A stretch of DNA of 64,000 nucleotides, from NCBI RefSeq assembly GCF_024519725.1, contig NZ_JALJRK010000007.1, forward strand, positions 1-64,000. Reading direction: 5' to 3'. The DNA comes from Microvirga sp. Mcv34. Lineage in GTDB: Bacteria > Pseudomonadota > Alphaproteobacteria > Rhizobiales > Beijerinckiaceae. The notes under the pieces were generated by a model. The model saw only the letters and a list, made by a program, of their open reading frames with translations. It searched no databases and was not told the DNA's origin. Of this stretch, positions 9,293-17,612 are shown piece by piece. Position numbers and translations under genes: made by a program. Position 1 is the stretch's first letter; each line of letters starts with the position of its first letter.

Positions 9293-9910
9293 ATGCGCCT
9301 CTTCGTCGGCCTCGGCAATCCCGGATCGCGCTATGCCAGGAACCGTCACAATATCGGTTTCATGGCCGTGGACGAGATCGCCCGCGCGCACAATGCGGGC
9401 CCCTGGCGCAAGCGTTTCCAGGCGGAAGCGGCCGACGCGGTGATCGGCGGCGAGAAGGTTCTGCTGATCAAGCCGCAGACCTACATGAACCTGTCCGGTC
9501 AGGCCGTGGGAGAAGCGCAGAACTTCTTCAAGATCCCGCTCCACGACGTGACGGTCTTCTACGACGAACTCGACCTTCCCCCGGCCAAGCTGCGCGTGAA
9601 GATCGGCGGCGGCAATGCCGGCCATAACGGCCTGCGCTCGATCTCGGCCCATTGCGGCAACGATTATCGCCGCGTGCGCCTCGGCATCGGCCATCCGGGC
9701 CACAAGGCGCTCGTTCAGAACCATGTTCTGGGCGATTTCGGGAAGAGCGAGGAGGCCTGGGTCGACGACCTGTGCCGGATCATCGCGGACAGCGCCGCCC
9801 TCCTGGCCAAGGGAGAGGACGGCAGTTTTCAGAACAAGGTCCACCTCGCCATGGAGGCGAGAGGCTGGACGGACGTGAAGCGGCCGGGCGAAAAGGCCGC
9901 CGAGAAATAG
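9293..9910 (+). CDS. pth: Peptidyl-tRNA hydrolase
   Basis: Releases peptides from peptidyl-tRNAs that drop off the ribosome, so the tRNA is recycled. The 205-residue protein shows the Pth fold motifs: [20 protein letters not shown] with Asn9 and catalytic His19, [23 protein letters not shown], and [12 protein letters not shown]. The C-terminal extension is short and charged. The start ATG follows an AGCAGGA ribosome site. The TAG stop (9908-9910) abuts a copy of repeat A. Confidence 0.97.
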   Translation: MRLFVGLGNPGSRYARNRHNIGFMAVDEIARAHNAGPWRKRFQAEAADAVIGGEKVLLIKPQTYMNLSGQAVGEAQNFFKIPLHDVTVFYDELDLPPAKLRVKIGGGNAGHNGLRSISAHCGNDYRRVRLGIGHPGHKALVQNHVLGDFGKSEEAWVDDLCRIIADSAALLAKGEDGSFQNKVHLAMEARGWTDVKRPGEKAAEK

Positions 9911-9958
9911 AGCATCGAACGCAAGAGCGGGAACCGGTTTTGCGTGGAAAGATGCGAA
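9911..9958 (+). repeat. Dispersed palindromic repeat A, copy 1
   Basis: Starts right at the pth stop. It shares about 42 of 47 positions with 15223-15269 (AGCATCGAACGC, ACCGGTTTTGCGTGG, AAGATGCGA). Its ends GCATC/GATGC are inverted, so it can fold back on itself. Confidence 0.75.
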
Positions 9959-9970
9959 AAACAAACGATG

Positions 9971-10009
9971 AGAGCATCGGCTGTGAGCTCGAGTTCACAG
10001 CCGACGCTC
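9971..10009 (+). repeat. Imperfect hairpin between pth and ychF
   Basis: Arms of 15 bases (GAGCATCGGCTGTGA and TCACAGCCGACGCTC) with one mismatch flank a short GCTCGAGT loop. It has no poly-T, so it is more likely an mRNA stability element or mobile-repeat remnant than a terminator. Confidence 0.55.
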
Positions 10010-10055
10010 TAGACATTCACGCTGGCGGACGCCGGCCATGACAAGGAGTGAGGCC

Positions 10056-11153
10056 ATGGGCTTCAAGATGGGCATCGTCGGCCTGCCGAACGTGGGCAAG
10101 TCCACCCTCTTCAACGCGCTGACGCAGACCGCCGCCGCGCAGGCGGCCAATTACCCGTTCTGCACCATCGAGCCCAATGTGGGCGACGTGGCCGTGCCGG
10201 ACGAGCGGCTCGACCAGCTCGCGTCCATCGCCGGCTCGGCGCAGATCATCCCGACCCGCCTCACCTTCGTGGACATCGCGGGCCTCGTGCGCGGCGCGTC
10301 CCGCGGCGAAGGGCTCGGCAACCAGTTCCTCGCCAATATCCGCGAGGTCGATGCCATCGCCCATGTGGTGCGCTGCTTCGAGGACACGGACATCACCCAT
10401 GTCGAAGGCAAGATCGATCCGATCGCCGACATCGAGACCATCGAGACCGAGCTGATGCTGGCGGACCTCGACAGCCTCGAGAAGCGCGTCACCGCGCTCG
10501 AGAAGAAGGCCAAGGGCAACGACAAGGAAGCCAAGGAAACCCTCGACCTCGTCAACCGTTGCCTGCCGCTCCTGCGCGACGGCAAGCCCGCCCGCATCGT
10601 GGAGCGCAAGCCCGAGGAAGAGCGCCTGTTCCAGATGCTCGGCCTCCTGTCCTCCAAGCCCGTGCTGTACGTCTGCAACGTCGAGGAAGCCTCCGCCGAC
10701 AAGGGCAACGCGTTCTCCGCGCGCGTCTTCGAGCGGGCCAAGGAAGAAGGCGCCAAGGCCGTGGTCGTCTCGGCCAAGATCGAGAGCGAGATCGCCGTTC
10801 TGCCACCCGACGAGCAGACGGATTATCTCGAAGCCGTGGGCCTCGAGGAACCCGGCCTCAACCGCGTGATCCGCGCCGGCTACGATCTCCTCGGCCTCAT
10901 CACCTACTTCACCGTCGGCCCCAAGGAAGCCCGCGCCTGGACGATCACCAAGGGCACCAAGGCTCCGGCCGCCGCCGGCGTGATCCATACGGATTTCGAG
11001 AAGGGCTTCATCCGCGCCGAAACGATCGCATACACGGACTACACCTCCCTCAAGGGCGAAGCGGGCGCGCGCGATGCCGGCAAGCTGCGGCTGGAAGGCA
11101 AGGAATACACCGTGCAGGACGGCGACGTGATGCACTTCCGGTTCAATACCTGA
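10056..11153 (+). CDS. ychF: Redox-regulated ATPase YchF (OBG-family P-loop protein)
   Basis: Universally conserved P-loop protein that prefers ATP over GTP and is linked to ribosomes and the oxidative stress response. It is 365 residues, the family length. Motifs are the Walker A GLPNVGKST, the G3-like DIAGLVRGAS, a coiled-coil segment (LADLDSLEKRVTALEKKAKG), and a C-terminal TGS domain (ARAWTITKGTKAPAAAGVIHTD ... YTVQDGDVMHFRFN). The ATG at 10056 is chosen because AAGGAG lies 8 bases before it; the in-frame ATG at 10038 lacks a ribosome site. It follows pth in the same direction. Confidence 0.96.
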   Translation: MGFKMGIVGLPNVGKSTLFNALTQTAAAQAANYPFCTIEPNVGDVAVPDERLDQLASIAGSAQIIPTRLTFVDIAGLVRGASRGEGLGNQFLANIREVDAIAHVVRCFEDTDITHVEGKIDPIADIETIETELMLADLDSLEKRVTALEKKAKGNDKEAKETLDLVNRCLPLLRDGKPARIVERKPEEERLFQMLGLLSSKPVLYVCNVEEASADKGNAFSARVFERAKEEGAKAVVVSAKIESEIAVLPPDEQTDYLEAVGLEEPGLNRVIRAGYDLLGLITYFTVGPKEARAWTITKGTKAPAAAGVIHTDFEKGFIRAETIAYTDYTSLKGEAGARDAGKLRLEGKEYTVQDGDVMHFRFNT

Positions 11154-11197
11154 GGCCTCCGCCACGCTTGAGAGGATAGCTCTCTTACGTCCTCTCC

Positions 11198-11288
11198 ACG
11201 TCATGGCCGGCCTTGTGCCGGCCATCTCGATCCGAGAAGCGCAGCGCTCTTCCCATCGGGATCACCGGCACAAGGGCGGTGATGACAA
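11198..11288. repeat. Dispersed repeat B, copy 1
   Basis: About 90 bases running from ACGTCATGGCCGGCC to GGTGATGACAAG. A second copy lies at 42381-42472 with the same outer parts (TGTGCCGGCC, GGGATCACCGG, ACAAGG, GGTGATGAC) and a diverged middle. The outer ends are inverted (GTCAT/ATGAC). Confidence 0.7.
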
Positions 11289-11393
11289 GCGAGGTCGATA
11301 ATCCCCCTCCCCAACCTGTCAATTTCCTGAACGCGCGCTTTTCCGTCCGTTCAGGGCCGCCATGCGACAAGGCCTGCATTGAGGATATGATCC

Positions 11394-11546
11394 ATGCAGG
11401 CTTTATTCGATACCTTCGTCTCTCCCGGGCTCGGCCAGGCCGAATTCTTCGTCGGCGTTCTCATGGCCTGCGGCTTTCTCATGATTGGTATTTCGGCCCT
11501 GCTCCCCAAGCGAGGCGCCGACAAGCTCGAATGGTGGGAGCGATAA
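11394..11546 (+). CDS. Small single-helix membrane protein, unknown
   Basis: A 50-residue open frame with one clear hydrophobic helix (residues about 18-37, EFFVGVLMACGFLMIGISAL). It has a basic cytoplasm-like turn (PKRGADK) and the ending LEWWER. GAGGA lies 8 bases before the ATG, a good ribosome site. It stops 6 bases before the convergent haemoglobin gene. I recognise no family; codon use fits the genome. It is too short to be certain. Confidence 0.5.
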   Translation: MQALFDTFVSPGLGQAEFFVGVLMACGFLMIGISALLPKRGADKLEWWER

Positions 11547-11552
11547 TCCTCT

Positions 11553-11978
11553 TCACGGCAGGCGCAGCGCCTTCGGGCCGATCCCGAGGCCGATCTGCAG
11601 GCTCTCCGCGATGCGGCGTGCACGCTCCACGAAGAAGGCCGCTACGTCCGGCTCGCAGATCTCGCCAGCCGTCGCCTCGAACAGCGTCAGCCAGCGCGTG
11701 AAGAGCTCCGGCGTGAGCTGAAGGCCGAAATGCGCTGCCTGGGGCTTGCCCTGGTAGCGCCCGGTCCGCAGCGCAATCGAGGACCAGAAATCCACCATCA
11801 GGGCCAGGTGCCGGCTCCAGCGGCCGGAGAGCGCCTTATGGAAGATGGGACCGAGTTCCGGATCGCGGATCACCCGGTCGTAGAACGTCTCCACAAGCTC
11901 GCGGATCAGCTCCTCCGAGACGCCCTCGGCCGGGCTGATGATCGGGATGCTGCGGCCTGTGGCGGCTGAATGGGCCAA
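11553..11978 (-). CDS. Group III truncated haemoglobin
   Basis: Small haem protein, 141 residues, of the truncated haemoglobin group III, whose physiological role (O2, NO or redox chemistry) is mostly unsettled. Conserved parts are LVETFYDRVIRDPELGPIF (with Tyr33 as the B10 position), SRHLALMVDFWSS (Trp65), the GRYQGKP segment and the proximal His83 in AAHFGL. The start is a TTG at 11978, supported by AGAGGAG 7 bases upstream; no suitable ATG exists. It follows the DoxX-like gene on the same strand, separated by 82 bases that contain a perfect hairpin. Confidence 0.88.
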   Translation of the reverse strand: MAHSAATGRSIPIISPAEGVSEELIRELVETFYDRVIRDPELGPIFHKALSGRWSRHLALMVDFWSSIALRTGRYQGKPQAAHFGLQLTPELFTRWLTLFEATAGEICEPDVAAFFVERARRIAESLQIGLGIGPKALRLP

Positions 11979-11998
11979 AGCGGAACTCCTCTTGAGCC

Positions 11999-12033
11999 GA
12001 GCGGGATGGGAGCATCATGCTCCCATCCCGCTC
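11999..12033 (-). promoter_or_regulatory. Perfect 35-base inverted repeat ahead of the truncated haemoglobin gene
   Basis: Arms of 15 bases (GAGCGGGATGGGAGC and its exact complement) with the 5-base loop ATCAT. There is no poly-T afterwards. It ends about 20 bases before the TTG start of the haemoglobin gene, so it could be an operator, a processing or stability hairpin, or a cap on readthrough from the upstream membrane gene. Confidence 0.6.
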
Positions 12034-12060
12034 CAGCAATCCTTGCTGCAGATCAAGTCG

Positions 12061-13275
12061 TCAATGGTGGCCATGGTCTGCCAGCGGCTTCACCTGCGGG
12101 CCATGGGGATATTCCTTGCTGTGGGAATGTGTCGTCAGTTCGATCTGCTGACCGGCACCACCCTCGGCCCCATAGAAGACCCCGTGGAGCCCCCAATAGC
12201 CGCTCACCAGCAACACGAGGGCGACGGCCAAGCCCGTCGGGACCGAAGCCAGACTGCCGAAGCGCGGCAGGGTATTCGGCATCTTGACGGCAATGGCCTT
12301 GGCCTCGCGGCAGGGATCGGCGGCAACGAGGAACAGAGCCGCCATGATCAGGGCATGGCCGACGAGGTCGATGCGGCCGAACGGATAGACGGCGGTGAAG
12401 AAGATCAGCAGCAGCGACACGGCCGAGAGACGGCGCACCAGCGGGGTCCAGAGCAGGCCGAAGCCAAGGGTGAATTCCGCAACGCCCGCCATCGGGATGA
12501 ACACGTCGCGCGGCATGCCGAAGGTCAGGAAGGGCTTCTCTTCGACGAGCGGGTAGAACCAGTTGGGATAGGCGAACTTTTCCAGGCTCGACCACATGAG
12601 CGCGATTGCGATGCCCCAGCGCAGAGCCAGGAACCGGCGGTCACGCCATTTCTCGTCGTGTGAGGAGGCCAGCACCAGATAGGCCGCAACGCCGACACCG
12701 AGCGCCAGATAGTCGAGCAGATGAAAGAGATCGTATTCACGCAGAGCCACGACCCATAGGGCGATGATGCCGGCCGCCGCGATCGGCATGGTCCTGCGCG
12801 AGAACACGCAGGCGGCGATCAGGAGCTGCGCCCACGAGATCAGTTCGGAATCGGTCTTGAGGTCCGGGGTGAGATAGATGCCGCCGACCGCGAAGATGGC
12901 AACGAAGAAGGCCGCGATGGACGAACGCATGAAATCGTCCGAGCGGCTCCAAAGCGGGGCGCTCATCCTGTCGAGGCCCGCCTGGACAGCGCGACCCAAG
13001 GCCATGCGCTCGACCGCGAGCGTGGCGAGGAAGAAGGCGAGCACCAGGCCGATGCCGGTCCAGAACCATGGATTGGTCAGTGTGGCGCCGATCGGCTGCG
13101 GAGCGGCATCGACGATATAGGGGGCGAACCACTTCACGTGGGCCTGGGCCGGCAATGTCCAGCTTGCGCCGGCACCGAGGGTGAGAAGTCCCGCCGCGGC
13201 ACGCCCGATGGAACGCAGATTTCTTGCTCTTGGCCCGCGCGGCATCTGGCCCTTCGCGGCAGTTTCGGTACGCAT
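12061..13275 (-). CDS. DoxX-like multispanning membrane protein with His-rich tail
   Basis: A 404-residue membrane protein. The N-terminus looks like a cleaved signal ending at AQA before HVKWFAPY (residues 46-53). About nine or ten hydrophobic helices follow. The part around SSLEKFAYPNWFYPLVEEKPFL and PMAGVAEFTLGFGLLWTPLVRRLSAVSL resembles the DoxX/SURF4-type fold. The C-terminus is hydrophilic and histidine-rich (TTHSHSKEYPHG, LADHGHH), suggesting metal binding outside the membrane. The haemoglobin gene follows on the same strand. Function unknown; DoxX-like proteins are linked to thiol and oxidative stress, but that is only family knowledge. Confidence 0.7.
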   Translation of the reverse strand: MRTETAAKGQMPRGPRARNLRSIGRAAAGLLTLGAGASWTLPAQAHVKWFAPYIVDAAPQPIGATLTNPWFWTGIGLVLAFFLATLAVERMALGRAVQAGLDRMSAPLWSRSDDFMRSSIAAFFVAIFAVGGIYLTPDLKTDSELISWAQLLIAACVFSRRTMPIAAAGIIALWVVALREYDLFHLLDYLALGVGVAAYLVLASSHDEKWRDRRFLALRWGIAIALMWSSLEKFAYPNWFYPLVEEKPFLTFGMPRDVFIPMAGVAEFTLGFGLLWTPLVRRLSAVSLLLIFFTAVYPFGRIDLVGHALIMAALFLVAADPCREAKAIAVKMPNTLPRFGSLASVPTGLAVALVLLVSGYWGLHGVFYGAEGGAGQQIELTTHSHSKEYPHGPQVKPLADHGHH

Positions 13276-13489
13276 GACATCCTCGTTATGGGAAATCGTT
13301 CTTGGACAAACGAGGACATAGCCCTATCCCGGGGGCACGAACATTCAGTTCATATCCCTAAGGGCTTTTCCGTAGCGGCATCATAGACTTGGCCTTAACG
13401 CGACCGTCCTGTGGGAGTTGGCCTTACGCTGCGGACGGATCGTTCCTGAACCTTGATCGTTGAAGACATGTCATCTTCAATGCGCGACC

Positions 13490-14167
13490 ATGCAGCTTCA
13501 CCATCGGCACGACTGGAATCTCTCCCCCTCCGAAGCCATCGCCCTTCAGCAGCAGCTGAGGACGGAGGTCGTGTCTGACCAACCCATCGACCTGGATGCG
13601 GTCAGGCTCGTAGCCGGCGTCGACGTGAGCGTGAAGAACGAGCAGTCGCAGGCGGCCATCGTGGTGGTGACCTATCCGGGCTTCCTGCCGGTCGAGACCG
13701 TACTGGCGCAGCGCCCGACGCCCTTTCCCTATGTTCCGGGCCTCCTGAGCTTTCGCGAAGGGCCGGTCCTCGAAGAGGCCTTCGAGAAACTGAAATCCGA
13801 GCCGGACGTCTTTCTCTTCGACGGCATGGGCATCGCCCATCCCCGCCGCATCGGCATCGCCAGCCATATGGGCCTGTGGCTGCAGCGTCCCACCATCGGC
13901 TGCGGCAAGACGCTCCTGTGCGGACGCTACAAGGACCTGGGCGAGGAGAAAGGCTCCGCCGCCCCCTTGGTCGACCGCAAGGAGACCATCGGCGTGGCCC
14001 TGCGCACCCGCACGGCCAAGAACCCCATGTTCATCTCGCCCGGGCACCTGGCCGATATTCCCACGGCGGCGGAGCTCGTCCTGCGCTGTTCTCCAAAGTA
14101 TCGCTTGCCCGAACCGATCCGCCTGGCGCACAACGCGGCTGGACAATTCAGTCCCCTCCCGGCCTGA
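13490..14167 (+). CDS. nfi: Endonuclease V (deoxyinosine 3' endonuclease)
   Basis: Repair nuclease that nicks DNA one base 3' of deoxyinosine. The 225 residues match the E. coli size. Motifs are AGVDVSV (catalytic Asp), FPYVPGLLSFREGP, DGMGIAHPRRIGIASHMG and the late Lys segment GCGKTLLCG. Two differences from the E. coli protein as I recall it: Met in place of His in DGHG, and GCGK in place of GVAK. The upstream start at 13460 is a TTG and adds residues without family support, so the ATG at 13490 is preferred. Confidence 0.9.
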   Translation: MQLHHRHDWNLSPSEAIALQQQLRTEVVSDQPIDLDAVRLVAGVDVSVKNEQSQAAIVVVTYPGFLPVETVLAQRPTPFPYVPGLLSFREGPVLEEAFEKLKSEPDVFLFDGMGIAHPRRIGIASHMGLWLQRPTIGCGKTLLCGRYKDLGEEKGSAAPLVDRKETIGVALRTRTAKNPMFISPGHLADIPTAAELVLRCSPKYRLPEPIRLAHNAAGQFSPLPA

Positions 14168-14205
14168 CCCTGAGGCGATACGCTCAAACCGCATCGATCG
14201 AGACC

Positions 14206-15222
14206 ATGCCCCGCTACGCTTTCGAAGATTTCACGCCCGGCTCCGCCCGGATGCTCGGCCCGACCGTCGTCACCAAGGAGGCACTGCTCGCCTTCGCTCG
14301 GGAATACGACGCGCAGCCCTTCCACGTGGATGAGGTCGCGGCCAAGGACAGCTTCATCGGCACGCTCATCGCCTCCGGATGGCACACCTGCAGCATCAAC
14401 ATGCGCCTGCTGGCCGACGAGGTGATTCTCGATTCCACGTCCCTGGGCTCTCCGGGGATCGAGGAGGTGAAATGGCTGAAGCCCGTCAGGCCGGGCGACG
14501 CCCTGCGCTCGCGCATGACGATCCTCGAGAGCCGCCCTTCGGCCAGCCGCCCCTCCCTCGGCCTCGTGCGCTTCCAGTTCGAGATGTTGAACCAAGAGGA
14601 CGAGGCCGTCTTCGCGCAGAAGAACTGGATCATGTTCGGCCGCCGCGATGCGGAACCCGTCAGGGGATCCGGTCCAGGCGTCCTGTCCGCGGCCGCCGCA
14701 GCCATGCCGGACCACACGCCGGCGCGTGAGCTGCCGCATATCTCCTCCAACCCGTATTTCGAGGATCTCGTAATCGGCGAGACGGAGGAGCTCGGCTCCC
14801 ACACCTTCACGCCGGACGACATCATCGGCTTTGCCCGGCAGTTCGACCCGCAGCGTTTCCATGTGGACGCGGAGGCCGCGAAGGACAGCCTGTTCGGCGG
14901 GCTCTGCGCCTCTGGCTGGCATACGGCGAGCGCCTGGATGAAGCAGATGGTCGGCTACCGCGACCGCATCCGGGCCTATGCGCTGGCCCATGGCGGCCGG
15001 CCCGCCCGGCTCGGCCCCTCCCCCGGCTTCTCGAACCTGAAATGGCTCAAGCCCGTCTATGCGGGCGACACGATCACCTACCGCACGACCGTGTCATCCA
15101 AGCGCGCCTCGGCCTCGCGGCCCGGCTGGGGACTGGTGTTCCACCACAACACCGGCACAAACCAGCATGGAGAAGAGGTGTTCGCCTTCGACGGCATGGT
15201 GTTCTGGGAACGGCGAGCCTAA
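14206..15222 (+). CDS. Tandem MaoC-like (hot dog) dehydratase protein
   Basis: A 338-residue protein made of two MaoC-type hot dog domains. Domain 1 (about 1-150) has FAREYDAQPFHVDEVAAKDS and GWHTCSINMRL. Domain 2 (about 185-338) repeats the pattern with FARQFDPQRFHVDAEAAKDS and GWHTASAWMKQM. An Ala/Pro-rich linker (about 151-180) joins them. Both copies keep the D-x(4)-H type hydratase motif. MaoC proteins hydrate or dehydrate acyl-CoA thioesters or serve as carrier-binding domains. The substrate cannot be told from sequence. Relatives I know of often encode the two domains as neighbouring genes; here they are one frame. Confidence 0.85.
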   Translation: MPRYAFEDFTPGSARMLGPTVVTKEALLAFAREYDAQPFHVDEVAAKDSFIGTLIASGWHTCSINMRLLADEVILDSTSLGSPGIEEVKWLKPVRPGDALRSRMTILESRPSASRPSLGLVRFQFEMLNQEDEAVFAQKNWIMFGRRDAEPVRGSGPGVLSAAAAAMPDHTPARELPHISSNPYFEDLVIGETEELGSHTFTPDDIIGFARQFDPQRFHVDAEAAKDSLFGGLCASGWHTASAWMKQMVGYRDRIRAYALAHGGRPARLGPSPGFSNLKWLKPVYAGDTITYRTTVSSKRASASRPGWGLVFHHNTGTNQHGEEVFAFDGMVFWERRA

Positions 15223-15269
15223 AGCATCGAACGCACAAGCCGGCACCGGTTTTGCGTGGGAAGATGCGA
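15223..15269 (+). repeat. Dispersed palindromic repeat A, copy 2
   Basis: Begins at the stop codon of the MaoC gene and lies between it and the convergent HD-domain gene. It is nearly the same as 9911-9958, with about five differences over 47 bases. Confidence 0.75.
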
Positions 15270-15273
15270 TAAG

Positions 15274-15852
15274 CTAGCCCGCCTCCGAAGCCTCGGCCCG
15301 CGCGCGCGTCTCCTCGTCGAGAACCGCCCGGATCCCGGCGAGAACGGGATGGGCCGACGTCTGCTTCCGCCCGTAGCCGAGATTGAACGCGTAGTCGAAA
15401 TCCGCCGGGTTGAGGCCCTGGTTGTGCTGGAGGATCGTCTCGAGCTTGTCGAGCCCCTTGGCGAGAATCGCCTCGGGCGACGAGGCGGCCTCGTATTCCT
15501 CCCACAGGGCCAGGATCTCACTCCGCCTGTCGGAATGAAGTGCCCGGGTCAGGATTTGCAGATCAGCCCTCTCCTGGGCGGACTTGTCCATCCCTTCGGT
15601 CTGCACGATGGCCGGAATGTCTCCGCTCAGGGCTTCGCCGAGATCGTGCACGATGCAGAGTTTGATGAGGCGCAGGAGATCGATGTCCTCGAACTCGTCC
15701 GAGAGCACGAGCGCCATGAGGCACAGCCGCCACGTATGCTCGGCCGTGCTCTCCGGGCGCCCGGTCGAGGTATAGCCGCTGCGCAGGGTGCTCTTGAGCC
15801 TCTCCGCCTCGCGCAGGAATTCCAGCGCTCCGAGGATGCGGTCACTTGCCAT
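15274..15852 (-). CDS. HD-domain hydrolase, probable nucleotidase (YfbR/HDDC2-like)
   Basis: A 192-residue HD-superfamily metal-dependent phosphohydrolase. Visible ligands are His39 in STAEHTWR, the His69-Asp70 pair in IVHDLGEA, and a later Asp in LAKGLDKLE. The family includes 5'-deoxynucleotidases such as YfbR and human HDDC2. That makes a role in nucleotide pool clean-up likely, in line with apt next door on the same strand (11 bases separate the apt stop from this start). The exact substrate is an inference. Confidence 0.82.
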   Translation of the reverse strand: MASDRILGALEFLREAERLKSTLRSGYTSTGRPESTAEHTWRLCLMALVLSDEFEDIDLLRLIKLCIVHDLGEALSGDIPAIVQTEGMDKSAQERADLQILTRALHSDRRSEILALWEEYEAASSPEAILAKGLDKLETILQHNQGLNPADFDYAFNLGYGRKQTSAHPVLAGIRAVLDEETRARAEASEAG

Positions 15853-15862
15853 CGGCGGACTC

Positions 15863-16408
15863 TCAATGCCCCTCGAAGCTCACGAGGCTGCGCACCTCGA
15901 CGCCGAGGTCGCGCAGCTTTTGAGCGCCGCCGAGATCCGGCAGGTCGATGATGAAGCAGGCGGCCACGATATTGGCGCCCATTTGGCGCAGCAGCTGGGT
16001 CGCGGCCACTGCCGTGCCACCGGTGGCGATGAGGTCGTCCACGAGGATTACCCGCTCGCCCTGGCCGATGGCATCCGTGTGGATCTCCATCTCGTCGACG
16101 CCGTATTCGAGCGAATAGGCGATCCGCACCGTCTCGTGCGGCAGCTTGCCCTTCTTGCGGATCGGCACGAATCCCGAGGAGAGCTGGTGCGCGATGGCCC
16201 CGCCGAGGATGAACCCGCGCGCCTCGATCCCCGCCACCTTGTCGACGCGCCCGCCGGCGAAGGGATGGACGAGCTCGTCCACCGCACGGCGGAAGGCCCG
16301 CGCATCGCCCAGCAGGGTCGTGATGTCCCGGAAGACGACGCCGGGCTTCGGGTAATCCGGGATCGACCGGATCGCGGCCTTCAGGTCGGTGATGAGACGC
16401 TGGTCCAT
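15863..16408 (-). CDS. apt: Adenine phosphoribosyltransferase
   Basis: Salvage enzyme joining adenine to PRPP to give AMP. It is 181 residues, the normal length, starting [23 protein letters not shown]. The type I PRTase PRPP loop is [14 protein letters not shown], and [13 protein letters not shown] plus [11 protein letters not shown] match the family. The frame is open far upstream, but only the part from 16408 fits. An ATG 15 bases earlier (16423) is possible; the chosen start has AGG in front. It is the upstream partner of the HD hydrolase. Confidence 0.95.
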   Translation of the reverse strand: MDQRLITDLKAAIRSIPDYPKPGVVFRDITTLLGDARAFRRAVDELVHPFAGGRVDKVAGIEARGFILGGAIAHQLSSGFVPIRKKGKLPHETVRIAYSLEYGVDEMEIHTDAIGQGERVILVDDLIATGGTAVAATQLLRQMGANIVAACFIIDLPDLGGAQKLRDLGVEVRSLVSFEGH

Positions 16409-16459
16409 GTTTGAGCCTGCCATAGGTAGAATTGTTGAGGTTATCCGAGGAGCCGTGCC

Positions 16460-16651
16460 ATGGCCGAACAACCCTCCCGAACCGTTCTGACCGATATCGA
16501 TATTCCCTTTGGAAGCCTTGTTCTCTTCTTCGTCAAGGCTTCGCTCGCGGTGATCCCGGCCGCCATCATCGTGAGCTTCGTCCTGGCGCTCATCAGCTGG
16601 ATCATCGGCACCATCTTCGGCGTCAGTCATATGGGCTGGATGATGCGCTAG
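16460..16651 (+). CDS. Small membrane protein, unknown
   Basis: A 63-residue protein with a polar start, one long hydrophobic segment that could be one or two helices ([20 protein letters not shown], then [13 protein letters not shown]), and a Met-rich end (MGWMMR). GAGGAG lies 7 bases before the ATG. It sits alone on the plus strand between the divergent apt and the convergent mtnP, and its last four bases overlap the mtnP stop region. I recognise no family. Confidence 0.65.
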   Translation: MAEQPSRTVLTDIDIPFGSLVLFFVKASLAVIPAAIIVSFVLALISWIIGTIFGVSHMGWMMR

Positions 16652-17532
16652 GTCGACGGCGCGTTCAGAACCCTGCCCGCCACCGCGTCCAGCTTCTTCA
16701 TCCGCTCCGGATCGCGGGCCGAGGGTGCCGTCATGATGGCGCCGTCGAGCGCCCGGTCCGAACCCACGGGGCAAGGCTCGTGCTCGGCCGGAAAATCCCT
16801 GGCGACGCGGGCGACCAGGCTGGCCACCTTGCGGGCATTCTGGTGCGCGACGGCGACCACGGAGGCCACGTCGACATCGTCGTGCTCCTCATGCCAGCAA
16901 TCGTAATCTGTCACCATGGCGATGGTCGCATAGGTGATCTCGGCCTCGCGGGCAAGCTTGGCCTCGGGCATGGCCGTCATGCCGATCACGTCGTAGCCGA
17001 GGTTCTTGTAGGTGATCGACTCGGCATAGGTGGAGAATTGCGGCCCCTCGATGCACACGAGCGTACCGTCGAGGGTGAACGGGATGTGCTCGGCCACCGC
17101 CGCATCGGCGATGCGCTGGCGCAGCAGGGGACCGACCGGATGCGCCATAGGCACATGGGCGACGCAGCCTAGACCGAAGAACGAGCTTTCGCGCTTGTGA
17201 GTGCGGTCCACGTACTGGTCCACCAGGACGAAGAAGCCGGGATAATACTCGTCCTTGAACGAGCCGCAGGCGGAGATCGAGATCAGGTCCGTGACGCCGG
17301 CCCGCTTCATCACGTCGACATTGGCTCGGTAGTTGATGTCCGAGGGCGAGAGGCGGTGGCCCCGCCCATGGCGCGGCAGGAACGCGACCTCGGTGCCGCC
17401 GATGCTCCCGACGCGCAGCACGTCCGAGGGTTCGCCCCAGGGAGAATCGACACGCATCTCGCGCATGTCCTCGAGCCCGGGCAGGTCGTAGACCCCCGAT
17501 CCGCCGATGATGCCTAGAACCGCCTTCGCCAT
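16648..17532 (-). CDS. mtnP: S-methyl-5'-thioadenosine phosphorylase
   Basis: Cleaves methylthioadenosine to adenine and methylthioribose-1-phosphate in methionine salvage. The 294-residue protein has [16 protein letters not shown] at the start, [37 protein letters not shown] and the substrate-site [15 protein letters not shown]. The ATG at 17532 has GAGGA 8 bases before it; the longer frame to 17559 lacks support. The adenine it releases can be used by Apt, which is encoded just downstream on the same strand, so the two genes make a short salvage route. Confidence 0.95.
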   Translation of the reverse strand: MAKAVLGIIGGSGVYDLPGLEDMREMRVDSPWGEPSDVLRVGSIGGTEVAFLPRHGRGHRLSPSDINYRANVDVMKRAGVTDLISISACGSFKDEYYPGFFVLVDQYVDRTHKRESSFFGLGCVAHVPMAHPVGPLLRQRIADAAVAEHIPFTLDGTLVCIEGPQFSTYAESITYKNLGYDVIGMTAMPEAKLAREAEITYATIAMVTDYDCWHEEHDDVDVASVVAVAHQNARKVASLVARVARDFPAEHEPCPVGSDRALDGAIMTAPSARDPERMKKLDAVAGRVLNAPST

Positions 17533-17612
17533 CTCGAATCCTCGCCTGTCTGGGCCCACGGCTCTTCATAGCCGACGGCAAGGCATGTCCCAAGCCTGAC
17601 TGTCTTAAGCGC

